Origin: Agapetus fuscipes
Lineage: Eukaryota > Arthropoda > Insecta > Trichoptera > Glossosomatidae
Reading direction: 5' to 3'
DNA length: 64,000 nt
Assembly (NCBI GenBank): GCA_951799405.1
Contig: OX637362.1
Location: 10,340,493-10,404,492, forward strand
A program made the translations under genes and the position numbers. Below are positions 1 through 7,624 of this stretch, in pieces; the first letter of the stretch is position 1, and every line of letters starts with the position of its first letter. The notes beneath the pieces are model-generated. The model saw only the letters and a program-made list of their open reading frames with translations, was not told where the DNA came from and ran no database searches.

Positions 1-170
1 GCGGTTATACCTACGACTCATTATTAACAAGGTTTTAAATTTTACAACAGTATAAATTCGGTTTTCTGATACTAATAAGCTGGTTTAATTTGGGTTTTGG
101 GTTCAACCAATCTAAAAAATAAGGTCGTATATCATTTACATGTACGTTTTCTTTTTTTCTCAGTTTCATC
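1..170. other. unassigned AT-rich flank
   Basis: No ORF, repeat head or inverted repeat was recognised here. It is AT-rich sequence running up to the tail of the first RTE-tail repeat. Confidence 0.4.
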
Positions 171-390
171 TAATCTAATCAAATATATGTAACATTGGGG
201 ATTCACATTATATGCATTTCCACAAGCAGACACGTTGGTATAAGTTCGCGCTTAAACATGCCGCATGTGGATTTTCAATATAAAACCCCATATCTCAAAT
301 GAACATACACCCTGCAACTCTTGCCGACCTTCCCTGGAACAGGGGCGACATTGGCACTGTGATGGTCAGCCGTATACCAACCTATAATTA
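171..390 (-). repeat. RTE-tail repeat copy
   Basis: This is a copy of the ~260-bp dispersed family seen more than 25 times in the window. Read on the minus strand, the family runs from CCTTGACTTATAGGTTGG through TTTGCCAATGTCACCCCTGT to a GATTA-rich tail. The TCTAATCTAATC tail is on the left, so the copy is in minus orientation. The family is the 3' end of an RTE-like LINE (see 4197-5184). Confidence 0.8.
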
Positions 391-396
391 ATTTGT

Positions 397-490
397 TTGG
401 ATTTTAATTTGTAAGTACACATTTAGCATTAAATGCATTTGATATGAGCTTTTAATGTTAATATATCCTTGCAACTTAGATTATAGATAG
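397..490 (+). repeat. RTE-tail repeat, 3' fragment
   Basis: Only the 3' third of the RTE-tail family is present, from TTTGGATTTTAATTTGTAAG to CAACTTAGATTATAGAT. It lies tail-out next to the opposite-strand copy at 171-390. It belongs to a diverged subfamily that reads 'tttaatatgaat' before the tail, as at 5336-5455. Confidence 0.65.
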
Positions 491-604
491 TCACCAGTGA
501 TATTTCAATGTATGATAATAGCATGTAATGTCAATCCTACATTTAAATTATAAATTTGTGTGTGCGTTTTGTGTTTCATGGATTACTTAGCTGTATTATT
601 AGCT

Positions 605-911
605 GACCGGTCCGTAGCTCAGTGGTAACACTGCGGACTCTCAATGGGAAGGTTGTGGGTTCGATTCCCGGCGGAGCACAAAAAATATACCATTTATATT
701 TCGAATGTGCTCTTCGCTGAGTTGAAAAATTCATAAACCTTTACCAAAGGCCGGTCACTGAAAGGTCCATTCAACCTTACAACAACTGGGTCTTGCTTGA
801 AAATTGGCGCTTTCTACAGCGACGACCAAGCTCGCAGAGGGCTCTTGAGGTGTGATACACACAAAAACAGCGCTCACCAAATAAATCATCCTAATATTAT
901 CTATATATATA
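605..911 (+). repeat. SINE-A, A1 tail subtype, full length
   Basis: This is a tRNA-derived SINE. The head GACCGGTCCGTAGCTCAGTG contains a pol III A box (TAGCTCAGTGG), and GGTTCGATTCC 35-40 nt later is a B box. A conserved non-tRNA body follows: ATACCATTTATATTTCGAA, then ACTGGGTCTTGCTTG, then GCGACGACCAAGCTCG. The A1 3' end reads CACCAAATAAATCATC and passes into a short TA-rich tail. This is the best-preserved A1 reference copy in the window. Confidence 0.85.
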
Positions 912-1526
912 ATGCCCTTCGTCGTCGTCTTTCGCCTAGAGTTCGATTTTTAAATGATAAAAACCATCTACACCCGGGGATCGACCACGAGACCTCCCGG
1001 GCAGGAGGCAGCGACGTTGACAATACAGCCACCGCGCGCTCTAACGTGAGTGCCAATATAACAGTTCTTAACCCCCAGGCAAGATAAGTGTGCGTAAAAA
1101 AAACATTAGTATTATGAACAGCTTTTTTCGCTCTTGTGCAGGTATGCATGGTAGCGTAGCGGTACAGTCCGCGTCTCTGATGGTAGAGGTCGTTTTTTGT
1201 TTTTTTTTTTTGTTTTTTTTTTCTTTGTCCCTTTTTTTAAATTAATTTGAGAGGAATGCAATTCATCGATCTATTTTGCGTAGTCAGAAACAGGAGTTTA
1301 CATGATGGAAATCAGCCCATATCAAACAAAGCTTCAAAATTCTGCCGCTAGATGGCAGTGTTTAAATTTTCTTACTTAAAATAAAAATAAAATCGCTTGA
1401 TATTTTTTTTAAATCTAGGTAGGTATACAAAATTTTAAAGAAAAAAAATCATTAGAAATTTTTTTCTTAGTTTTTTTTTATATAAAGCTAATCTATTTTA
1501 ACTCATATCCAAAATCTTACTTGCAA
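912..1526. other. unassigned stretch with tRNA-like A-box fragment and poly-T
   Basis: Around 1147-1185 a tRNA-like start (GGTAGCGTAGCGGTACAGTC) carries an A-box-like TAGCGTAGCGG, but a T-rich run replaces the expected B box. It is probably a truncated SINE or tRNA-related head. The rest is AT-rich with poly-T runs and no recognisable gene. The short ORFs at 797-1149 lie over SINE sequence and are not genes. Confidence 0.4.
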
Positions 1527-1755
1527 AGGTAAATTACATTTAAGATTTATATAAAATGCATTCCCACAAGCAGACACGTATAAGTTTGCGCTTACACATG
1601 CTGCATGTGGACTTAATACATTAAAAACCCAATGTCAAATTAACATAAGCCCTGCAACTCTGGCCTATCTTCCCTGAAACAGGGGTGAAAATTGCAAAAT
1701 AAAGCATATTTTACAGTAGGTATGGGTGGTCAGCCTCATAACAGCCTATAAATCA
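1527..1755 (-). repeat. RTE-tail repeat copy
   Basis: It matches the family over its length (CTGAAACAGGGGTGA, then GGTGGTCAGCC). An insertion-like block, AAAATTGCAAAATAAAGC, disrupts the usual ACATTGGCAAAGTGAACC core. Confidence 0.75.
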
Positions 1756-1811
1756 AGAATTTCTTTTTCTGTATTTCTTTATATAATCTTTATCTTATTA
1801 TGTTGTTTATA

Positions 1812-1925
1812 TAATCTATAATCTAAGTTGCTAAGATATATTACATAAGAGATTATATAGATTAGATAGATTAATTTTAAATGCATTCTTACAAGCAGAG
1901 ACGTCCGAAATGCGCTTCAAAATTT
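1812..1925 (-). repeat. RTE-tail repeat, tail-proximal fragment
   Basis: It contains ATAATCTAAGTTGC and AAATGCATTCTTACAAGCAG, which are the tail-proximal half of the family on the minus strand. The remainder is lost. Confidence 0.6.
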
Positions 1926-2044
1926 TATGTTCAAGTACTGTAAGTTCCATGTTGAGAAACTCACTATTGCTAGAAGAGATTTCTGGTATTTTCATGCAGT
2001 TAAATGAGTGTGACATGAATGACAAAATATTCTTAATTTTATTA

Positions 2045-2306
2045 ATCGAATCCTGCTGAGGGTGTCAGAAATGATTCCCCGTTTCGGTGTTTATTTCGAA
2101 CCCTATAATATAAAACCGGCAAGGTGTACTCAGCCTTCACAAGAAATGAGTACCCGAGGGGTCGGGAGCTGGGAAACCCCCCACTTTACTGAAGTGGTTG
2201 GCGTAAGGCCGGCCCCCTTACGTGTAAAAATTCACTCGCCATATGCGACTCCTTTGGGGATAACGCGGCAAGGAGTTACACTATATGGGTAGCATAGTTG
2301 CGTTGC
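2045..2306 (+). repeat. SINE-B, 5'-truncated
   Basis: It begins within the B box (TCGAATCC) and continues through the SINE-B body: GTGTCAGAAATGATT, CCCGTTTCGGTGTTTATTTC, AAGTGGTTGGCGTAAGGCCG and AGTTACACTATATG. The A box is missing. The full-headed reference copy is at 24274-24600. Confidence 0.75.
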
Positions 2307-2454
2307 GTTATTAACATCTTCAAAGCGTCTTCCGAATTCGTGGAGAGCTTTCGTCACTTCTTCTTCATTTGTCACGAAACTAGCACAGTTTTGTTGCAAT
2401 AGCAGCATTTTTCTTTTTAAAAAAACAACAGTTTTAAGAACGATATGAATATTT

Positions 2455-2625
2455 TAGGTACCTACTTATGACCGTATGGGCACCTTTGCCTTAGATAGTC
2501 CATTTCAACTGTACCTATGGACTTTTATAATTTTTCATTCAGCGGCTTCACTTCCTTAAATCAAGTTGGGTATGAATATCGCATCGTTTACCGTCAATCG
2601 AACATTTTCTATGTATTAATTCTGC
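2455..2625 (-). pseudogene. RTE-like reverse transcriptase C-terminal fragment
   Basis: The strand reads like the RTE C-terminal region preserved at 4548-5184, including sequence for the Y-G-S-E-A and V-H-T-V-E-M-D-Y-L motifs, but the frame is broken and the copy is short. It is a decayed non-LTR element fragment. Confidence 0.5.
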
Positions 2626-2639
2626 CAATCTTTAACTGT

Positions 2640-2905
2640 TTACGAGGCGAGATTTCCCCGGTGTGTGAAAGATAAAAGGGTTGGGCTGATGAAAGTAAGG
2701 CAAATGACAAGAAACTAGATGCAAAAGTTTTTTTTAAATAAAAAATAGTATTCGCAAACTTTTTACACGAGTAAATATTATTTTTGTCTATTTCTAATTC
2801 ATTATTTTACAAATTTTAACGCGGAGAAGCCATGCTATATTTAGTTATATCAAAAGTTAAGGGGTTGGGCTGCGTAGCAGCCAGGGGCGGAGCCCCTAGT
2901 TATTT
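2640..2905 (+). mobile_element. possible Helitron-like 3' end
   Basis: The block ends with GC-rich hairpins (GCTGCGTAGCAGC, then GGGGCGGAGCCCC) directly followed by CTAG and T. This resembles the hairpin-plus-CTRR terminus of Helitrons inserted at A|T. I could not identify a matching 5' TC end or a Rep/helicase ORF, so the call is tentative. The left limit is arbitrary. Confidence 0.3.
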
Positions 2906-3540
2906 TTATTGTTAGTAACTCTTCAACTGGCTTACCTTCTGTTCAATGTCACCTTTCGCCACTGGTAGATAGATTATAAATAATGACAATAAGTGCCTTC
3001 TTTTAATGAATCATTCAAATATGAAATCTTCAAGAAAGATTTAGAGCACATTATCCAAATTTTCTATCACATTGCGTTCGCATCGTTGATGCTCGATTGT
3101 TTAAGTATGCCTGCATTTGTTATTTCAAACAAATACGATGAAAGTTGTTTGCAATTCGAAAGAGGCTTTAGTGCAGAGAAAAATACCTTACAGTCTCTTG
3201 CAGAAGAATTCTAAGTACCTCGAGTATACAGAATTGCGTGAAAAGTCAACCAAAAAAAAATATGTAAACTTAAACAGAGCACCCGGCGAGTGTTTTTGGT
3301 TTTCATACACTTTTTCATACGTTTTCAATGCGTTAAGTTTTGTTCTTCGGGTAAATATCCAATTGTGAAGGAATTACATGGCAATTGAATACAGTAACTT
3401 GTAGAATTTTCCTGGTAAAAAGCTTGGTATAGAGTCATTGTGTAAAAAAAATATAAACCCTTTGAAGTGTATTTTTAAACCGACTGTAAGCTTGACTTTG
3501 CAGTCATAAATGGATAACAAAACAAATTTGTTTTTTGATG
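2906..3540. other. unassigned AT-rich stretch
   Basis: Two short overlapping ORFs (2993-3368) resemble no family I know and show no start context or splice structure. Nothing else was recognised. Confidence 0.4.
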
Positions 3541-3806
3541 TTCCTTGACTTATAGGTTGGTATGCGGCTGACCACCCATAGATACTGTAAAAAATGGTTC
3601 ACTTTGCCAATGTCACCCCTGTTTCAGGGAAGGACGGCAAGAGTTGCAGGGCTTATGTTCATTTGAGATTGGGTTTTTATATTGTAGGTCCACATGCTGC
3701 ATGTGTTAGCGCGAAATTATACATGTCTGCTTGTGGGAATGCATTTCATATAAATCTTAAATGATAAACATCTTTGCAGCTTAGATTAGATTAGATTAGA
3801 TTACCT
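3541..3806 (+). repeat. RTE-tail repeat, full copy
   Basis: This copy is intact from TTCCTTGACTTATAGGTTGG to a tail of four GATTA units (TTAGATTAGATTAGATTA). It is a good consensus-like representative. It has no A or B box, so the sequence is not tRNA-derived. Confidence 0.85.
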
Positions 3807-3900
3807 TCGATTAAAAAAATGAAGATGCATAGATCTCCAGCGTTTGCGGCTGTGGCTTATTAATTTTAAATGTTGAAAAAAAAAACTAATATATTTAATT

Positions 3901-4041
3901 CGTTGACTTAAAGGTTGGTATGAGGCTGACCATTCATACTGTAAAAAATGATTCACTTTGCCAATGTCCCCCCTGTTTCAGGGAAGGTCGACAAAAGTTG
4001 AAGGGTTTATTTTCATATGAGGTTTGGATTTTATTTTGTAA
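3901..4041 (+). repeat. RTE-tail repeat, left part of a split copy
   Basis: It begins GTTGACTTAAAGGTTGGTAT and stops at TTTTGTAA. The rest of the copy resumes at 5336. The Harbinger-like element 4042-5332 separates the halves and duplicates TAA. Confidence 0.8.
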
Positions 4042-4196
4042 GGGGCCGTCCATAAATTACGTTATCGATTTTGGCCGATTTTCGACCCCCCCCCCCCTAC
4101 AATCATCCTATAGTCATTATTTACTGACCCTCCCCCCTCTTGCTGTAAGAATGGATAGAGCTTTATAATTAATAATGTTATATAATAATAATAATA

Positions 4197-4436
4197 ATCT
4201 AAGTTGCAAGGATATATTCATTTAAAGCTCTCAGATGTAAGCCCACAAACCAACAAGTGTAGTTCGCGCTTACAAATGCTGAATGTGTACTTACAAATAA
4301 AATCCAAACCTCAAATGAACATAAGCCCCACAACTTTTGCCGACCTTCCCTGAAACAGGGGTAACATTGGCAAAGTGAGCCATTTTTTACAGTATGGGTG
4401 GTCAGCCTCATACCAACCTATAAGTCAAGGAATATG
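4197..4436 (-). repeat. RTE-tail repeat continuous with an RTE ORF end
   Basis: This copy lies directly downstream, on the minus strand, of the RTE C-terminal coding region at 4548-5184, with about 110 bp of AT-rich 3' UTR between. The arrangement shows that the dispersed repeat is the 3' end of this LINE. Confidence 0.8.
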
Positions 4437-4547
4437 AATAAAAAATTACATTTAAATATATAAAAGAACAAAACCTTACAAAGAAATCTATACAAAAAAA
4501 GTCAGAAATTTCCTATGCAAAAAATGTAGCAAATTAATACACCAACA

Positions 4548-5184
4548 TTAGAAATCACCATTGCAGATTAGCCGCCACTTCTTCCTGTCCTTGCACACTT
4601 CTTTCATTTCATCCGGAGTCATAACCTTTTTCATGCAAGTCCTCCTTTTATTATGACTCTGGATATCCCATTCATTCGCTATTTCAGAAATTTGATCCAT
4701 CCATACTTTTCTCGGTCTTCCTCTACCACGACATCCATCTATTTTAGCAACATATACTTTCTTCGTCAATCTTTCATCACTCATTCTCTCCATATGCCCG
4801 AACCATCTTAACATACTTCTTTTAATCTTCACTTTCACACTTTCCCTTACACCACATTCTTCTCTTACAAAATCATTCCTCACTCTGTCACTTCGTTTTT
4901 TCCCAATCATACTTCTTAGATAGTCCATTTCTACTGTATGGACTTTACTAATTTCCCTTTCACTCACCGTCCAGGCTTCACTTCCATACATCAAGGTTGG
5001 CACTAGTATACCACCGTGCACCGCCAATCTAACATTTTTTGAGAGATTCTGGTTCCTGGCGATGCTAGCGGTAGCACCCAGTACGCACCTGCCTTTCATT
5101 ATTCTTCTTTCAAATTCACCGGTCATTCTTCCATCTTTTTCAAACTTACTTCCCAGGTATACAAACTCATTTACGACATCAACA
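4548..5184 (-). pseudogene. 5'-truncated RTE-like LINE, C-terminal end of reverse transcriptase
   Basis: The minus strand encodes about 210 residues that match the region downstream of the RT palm in RTE-clade elements: V-Y-L-G-S, YGSEAWTVSERE, V-E-M-D-Y-L-R-S-M-I-G, then RDRVRN-like and RWFGHMERM motifs, GRGRPRK, and a terminal KKWRLICNGDF before the stop. The RT palm (with the YADD-type motif) and the endonuclease are absent. That is a normal 5' truncation for target-primed insertion. The frame is open from the truncation point to the natural stop, so the insertion is fairly young. Any ATG start within it is incidental. It sits inside the Harbinger-like element, which itself sits inside another RTE-tail. 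Confidence 0.8.
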
Positions 5185-5335
5185 TATTACTTACATAATA
5201 TTTTGTATTTTTTTTAGAAATTGGTATTTACAAGAACGACGTCACTTTTGGTACTCGTACATCATTTGCCATCATCCGCAGACCAGACTCCCCCCCCCCT
5301 TAATGCGAATGACGTAATATATGGACAGCCCCTAA

Positions 5336-5455
5336 GTACACATGCAGCTTTTGTTAAGCGCGAACTTACACGTGTCTATTTGTGGGCATGCATTTAATAT
5401 GAATTTAAAATGTTAATATACCTTTGTAAGTTAGATTATAAATAATGTTTTTTTG
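5336..5455 (+). repeat. RTE-tail repeat, right part of the split copy
   Basis: It continues the copy begun at 3901, from GTACACATGCAGC through GGGCATGCATTTAATATGAA to the TTAGATTATAAAT tail. Confidence 0.8.
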
Positions 5456-5551
5456 TTCAAATATTTTCTTATTGAAATTTTGTGATGTGATTTTTCAATA
5501 AATTTTAAAAACTATTTTTATTAACGTGTATACCTACATCCCTAAATTTCA

Positions 5552-5830
5552 GAAACTCTAGGGGTCTACGCCACTCGATGTAGTGCCGCAGAGGTATTTA
5601 CGAGCTTGGTCGTCGCTACAAAGCGCCAATACTCAAGCAAACCCAATTGCTGTAAGCTTGGATGGACCTTTAGTGATCAGTCTTTGGTAAAGGTTTTTAT
5701 GAAATTTTCAACCCAGCGAAGAGCATGTTTGAAAATATAAATGGTGTATTTTTTGTGCTCAGCCGGGACTCGAACCCACAACCTTACATTTACGAGTTAG
5801 AAGTGTTGCCACTAGACTACGGACCGGTCA
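5552..5830 (-). repeat. SINE-A, A2 tail subtype
   Basis: Read on the minus strand, a tRNA-like head (GACCGGTCCGTAGTCTAGTG; degenerate B box GGTTCGAGTCC) leads into the SINE-A body and the A2-type 3' region (GAGGTATTTACGAGC and TAGACCCCTAGAGTTTC in reverse). The A2 poly-A end is lost. Confidence 0.8.
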
Positions 5831-5956
5831 AGATGATGAAATTGAAACAGTCTTATCTAGAAATCAAATAGACTTTATTACCGAATCATAGACAATAAGT
5901 AATAATATATCTTGCACGTATTCGTGTTATTTCTCTATTTCAGATTGACGCGTCAG

Positions 5957-6111
5957 TTACACAAGTATAAAATTTTACGTCGAAACTCAACGTCATACCA
6001 AAAAATGTATACAAACCAAAAACGTTCAATAGAGAAACCATTTCAGTTTACATACATTTTTTGGTAGAACGCTATTTTTATGTTTAACTGTAAAGTTTAT
6101 ACTTGAAGTGC
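5957..6111. repeat. foldback / MITE-like imperfect inverted repeat
   Basis: Imperfect arms face each other: AAGTATAAAATTTTACG and TACCAAAAAATGTATAC on the left, and TACATACATTTTTTGGTA and GTAAAGTTTATACTT on the right. Their total length is about 155 bp. No target duplication was identified. The flanks from 5831 to 6384 hold nothing else recognisable. Confidence 0.45.
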
Positions 6112-6384
6112 AGAGTCCATAGACAATCATGAAGTATTATTTGGCGCCAAAATCAACTTCCAGCGCCACTTTTGGCGGGAAAACGTGATCAGAATCAAAA
6201 TGGCCGCCGCACCATAGACTTCAAATTATTTCCAAATCATACGCAGAGGTCTAATTTGATTTTTCTTTATGATTCCAGCCTTCCCGTACGTGGCCTTGTT
6301 CATTTTTTTTTGTTTTTATACGAAATATACCTACTTTAAAAAGTAATAGACCCAGCAAACAATTTTTTTTTTTTTAACACGTAC

Positions 6385-6480
6385 CTGAAGGTACAATCTC
6401 ACACGACTATGTGACTTGAATCCTTACGGGGCTCTTCTTAGACATTTTAGTCGTCGGTTGAGCCCACGCTCTGACAATCT
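6385..6480 (-). repeat. repeat F (probable LINE 3' end)
   Basis: On the minus strand it reads AGAGCGTGGGCTCAACCGAC, then TAAAATGTCTAAGA and GCCCCGTAAGG. A second copy on the plus strand is at 31575-31645. One frame reads E-R-G-L-N-R-R-L-K-C-L-R-R, which looks like a conserved ORF end of a non-LTR element. That is an inference. Confidence 0.45.
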
Positions 6481-6610
6481 AATAATAATAATAATAATAA
6501 TAATATTAGGATGATTTATTTGGTGAGCGCTGTTTTTGTTTGTATCACACCTTAAGAGCCCTCTGCGAGCTTGGTCGTCGCTGTAGAAAGCGCCAATTCT
6601 CGAGCAAGAC
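6481..6610 (-). repeat. SINE-A (A1), 3' half, split by a LINE insertion
   Basis: A (TAA)n tail (6481-6505) is followed on the minus strand by the A1 end (GATGATTTATTTGGTGAGCG) and the GCGACGACCAAGC region. The copy breaks at CGAGCAAGAC and resumes at 10724 after the LINE, with AAGAC duplicated. Together with 10724-11045 it forms one 5S-headed SINE-A. Confidence 0.85.
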
Positions 6611-6919
6611 TTTGCAACAATACAATACATTAAATCAATACGTACAAAAGCTGCTCCGGCTATTTTTAATATTTATATGCTGTAATCGTAATTATTTTGG
6701 TGACAAAAGTGTGTGAAAGTATAATCGAAGTGTTAACAAATGGGACTTATGCTATTATTTTGATAACGGTACTGTGGAACTGGATAAAGTCTTTATTATA
6801 AACATATTTACATAGTCCTATTGAATAGTCATCGTCCAAGCACCTATAAATCTGAGTATAGGGTGGTCACAAAGATTACTGTGTATTTTTTGTCTAAATA
6901 ATCGGTGAGAAGACATAAA
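6611..6919 (+). promoter_or_regulatory. LINE 5' untranslated region / internal promoter region
   Basis: This is the leader between the 5' junction (TTTGCAACAATACAAT) and the ORF1 ATG. It should contain the internal pol II promoter, but I see no diagnostic TATA or DPE arrangement. The assignment rests on position. Confidence 0.45.
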
Positions 6920-7624
6920 ATGACTGCTATGGAATTTATTACTGAGGCAAAAAACATACTAATGAATTTGAACTCGATTATTAATGATACCAACAATAAA
7001 TTTAGCAAAGACCACATAGCAAAGCTCACACCAAGGCTTACCGACCTTTCGGGTACCATCAGCCAAATGGCTGTGAAGATGGGTAGCCTGGAAGGAGAAG
7101 TACAGGCGTACAAACAAATTGTTAATAATCCTCCCAAATCAATACCCAAATCGAATCCTTCCGACATGTATGAGGCCATTGCTGAGCTGGAAGATCGAAA
7201 GGAGAGGTCTAAAAACGTTATAATTTACAACTTACCTGAAGGTACTTCTAACACAATTGAAGGTATTAAAGAGGATGATGATTCAACTAAAAACACTATA
7301 AATCTTATCGATTCTTCAGCAACATCGGATATTGTGAAAATTTATAGACTGGGAATTAGAAAAACTGATTCATGTCGTCCAGTTAAGGTTGAATTTAGAG
7401 ACCCGATAACAGTGAAAAAACTATTAAACTTCAAACGTATTATACCCAATGGAATAAAATTGAAACCAGATCAAACATATCAACAGAGGAAACAATTGAT
7501 GGAGTTAAGGACTGAGTTGGAGGAGAGGAAAAAGAAGGGAGAGGTTAATTTAACCATAAAGTATATAAACTCGTCACCAAAAATTGTTTCAAGCACACCA
7601 AAAAACTACAGAGACACAAATTAA
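6920..7624 (+). CDS. LINE ORF1 protein (nucleic-acid-binding chaperone-like)
   Basis: The ORF gives 234 residues from the ATG at 6920; upstream in-frame codons lack an ATG. Residues ~1-60 look helical and coiled-coil-like. The central E-R-S-K-N-V-I-I-Y-N-L-P-E (about residues 89-101) resembles the start of an RRM-like fold in L1/L2-type ORF1 proteins. The C-terminal part (TYQQRKQLMELRTELEERKK, then INSSPKIV) resembles the C-terminal domain of L1-type ORF1p. In known families this protein trimerises and binds the element RNA. There is no CCHC knuckle. The reading frame is intact. The last codons overlap the ORF2 frame, with a slip site at 7600-7606. Confidence 0.75.
   Translation: MTAMEFITEAKNILMNLNSIINDTNNKFSKDHIAKLTPRLTDLSGTISQMAVKMGSLEGEVQAYKQIVNNPPKSIPKSNPSDMYEAIAELEDRKERSKNVIIYNLPEGTSNTIEGIKEDDDSTKNTINLIDSSATSDIVKIYRLGIRKTDSCRPVKVEFRDPITVKKLLNFKRIIPNGIKLKPDQTYQQRKQLMELRTELEERKKKGEVNLTIKYINSSPKIVSSTPKNYRDTN
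7600..7606 (+). promoter_or_regulatory. candidate -1 ribosomal frameshift heptamer A AAA AAC
   Basis: The heptamer is phased as X XXY YYZ in the ORF1 frame (codons AAA 7601-7603 and AAC 7604-7606), 15 nt upstream of the ORF1 stop TAA at 7622. A -1 slip enters exactly the ORF2 frame, which is open from 7549 and has no ATG before the endonuclease motifs. I did not identify a clear downstream pseudoknot. Termination-reinitiation at the stop is an alternative. Confidence 0.5.

Larger units (their letters stand above)
4042..5332. mobile_element. PIF/Harbinger-like element with nested RTE insertion
   Basis: The ends are inverted repeats: GGGGCCGTCCATAAATTACG on the left and, reverse-complemented, GGGGCTGTCCATATATTACG on the right. 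The 3-bp target duplication TAA (4039-4041 and 5333-5335) is in the middle of an RTE-tail copy whose consensus is restored when the insert is removed. A TWA duplication and G-rich termini fit PIF/Harbinger. No transposase ORF remains. Only about 150 bp of each arm belongs to this element, and a truncated RTE copy fills the middle. Confidence 0.65.

Noticed and set aside
605..680. tRNA gene
   Set aside because: A and B boxes are present, but the acceptor and anticodon stems do not pair properly, and the sequence continues into a SINE body repeated many times.
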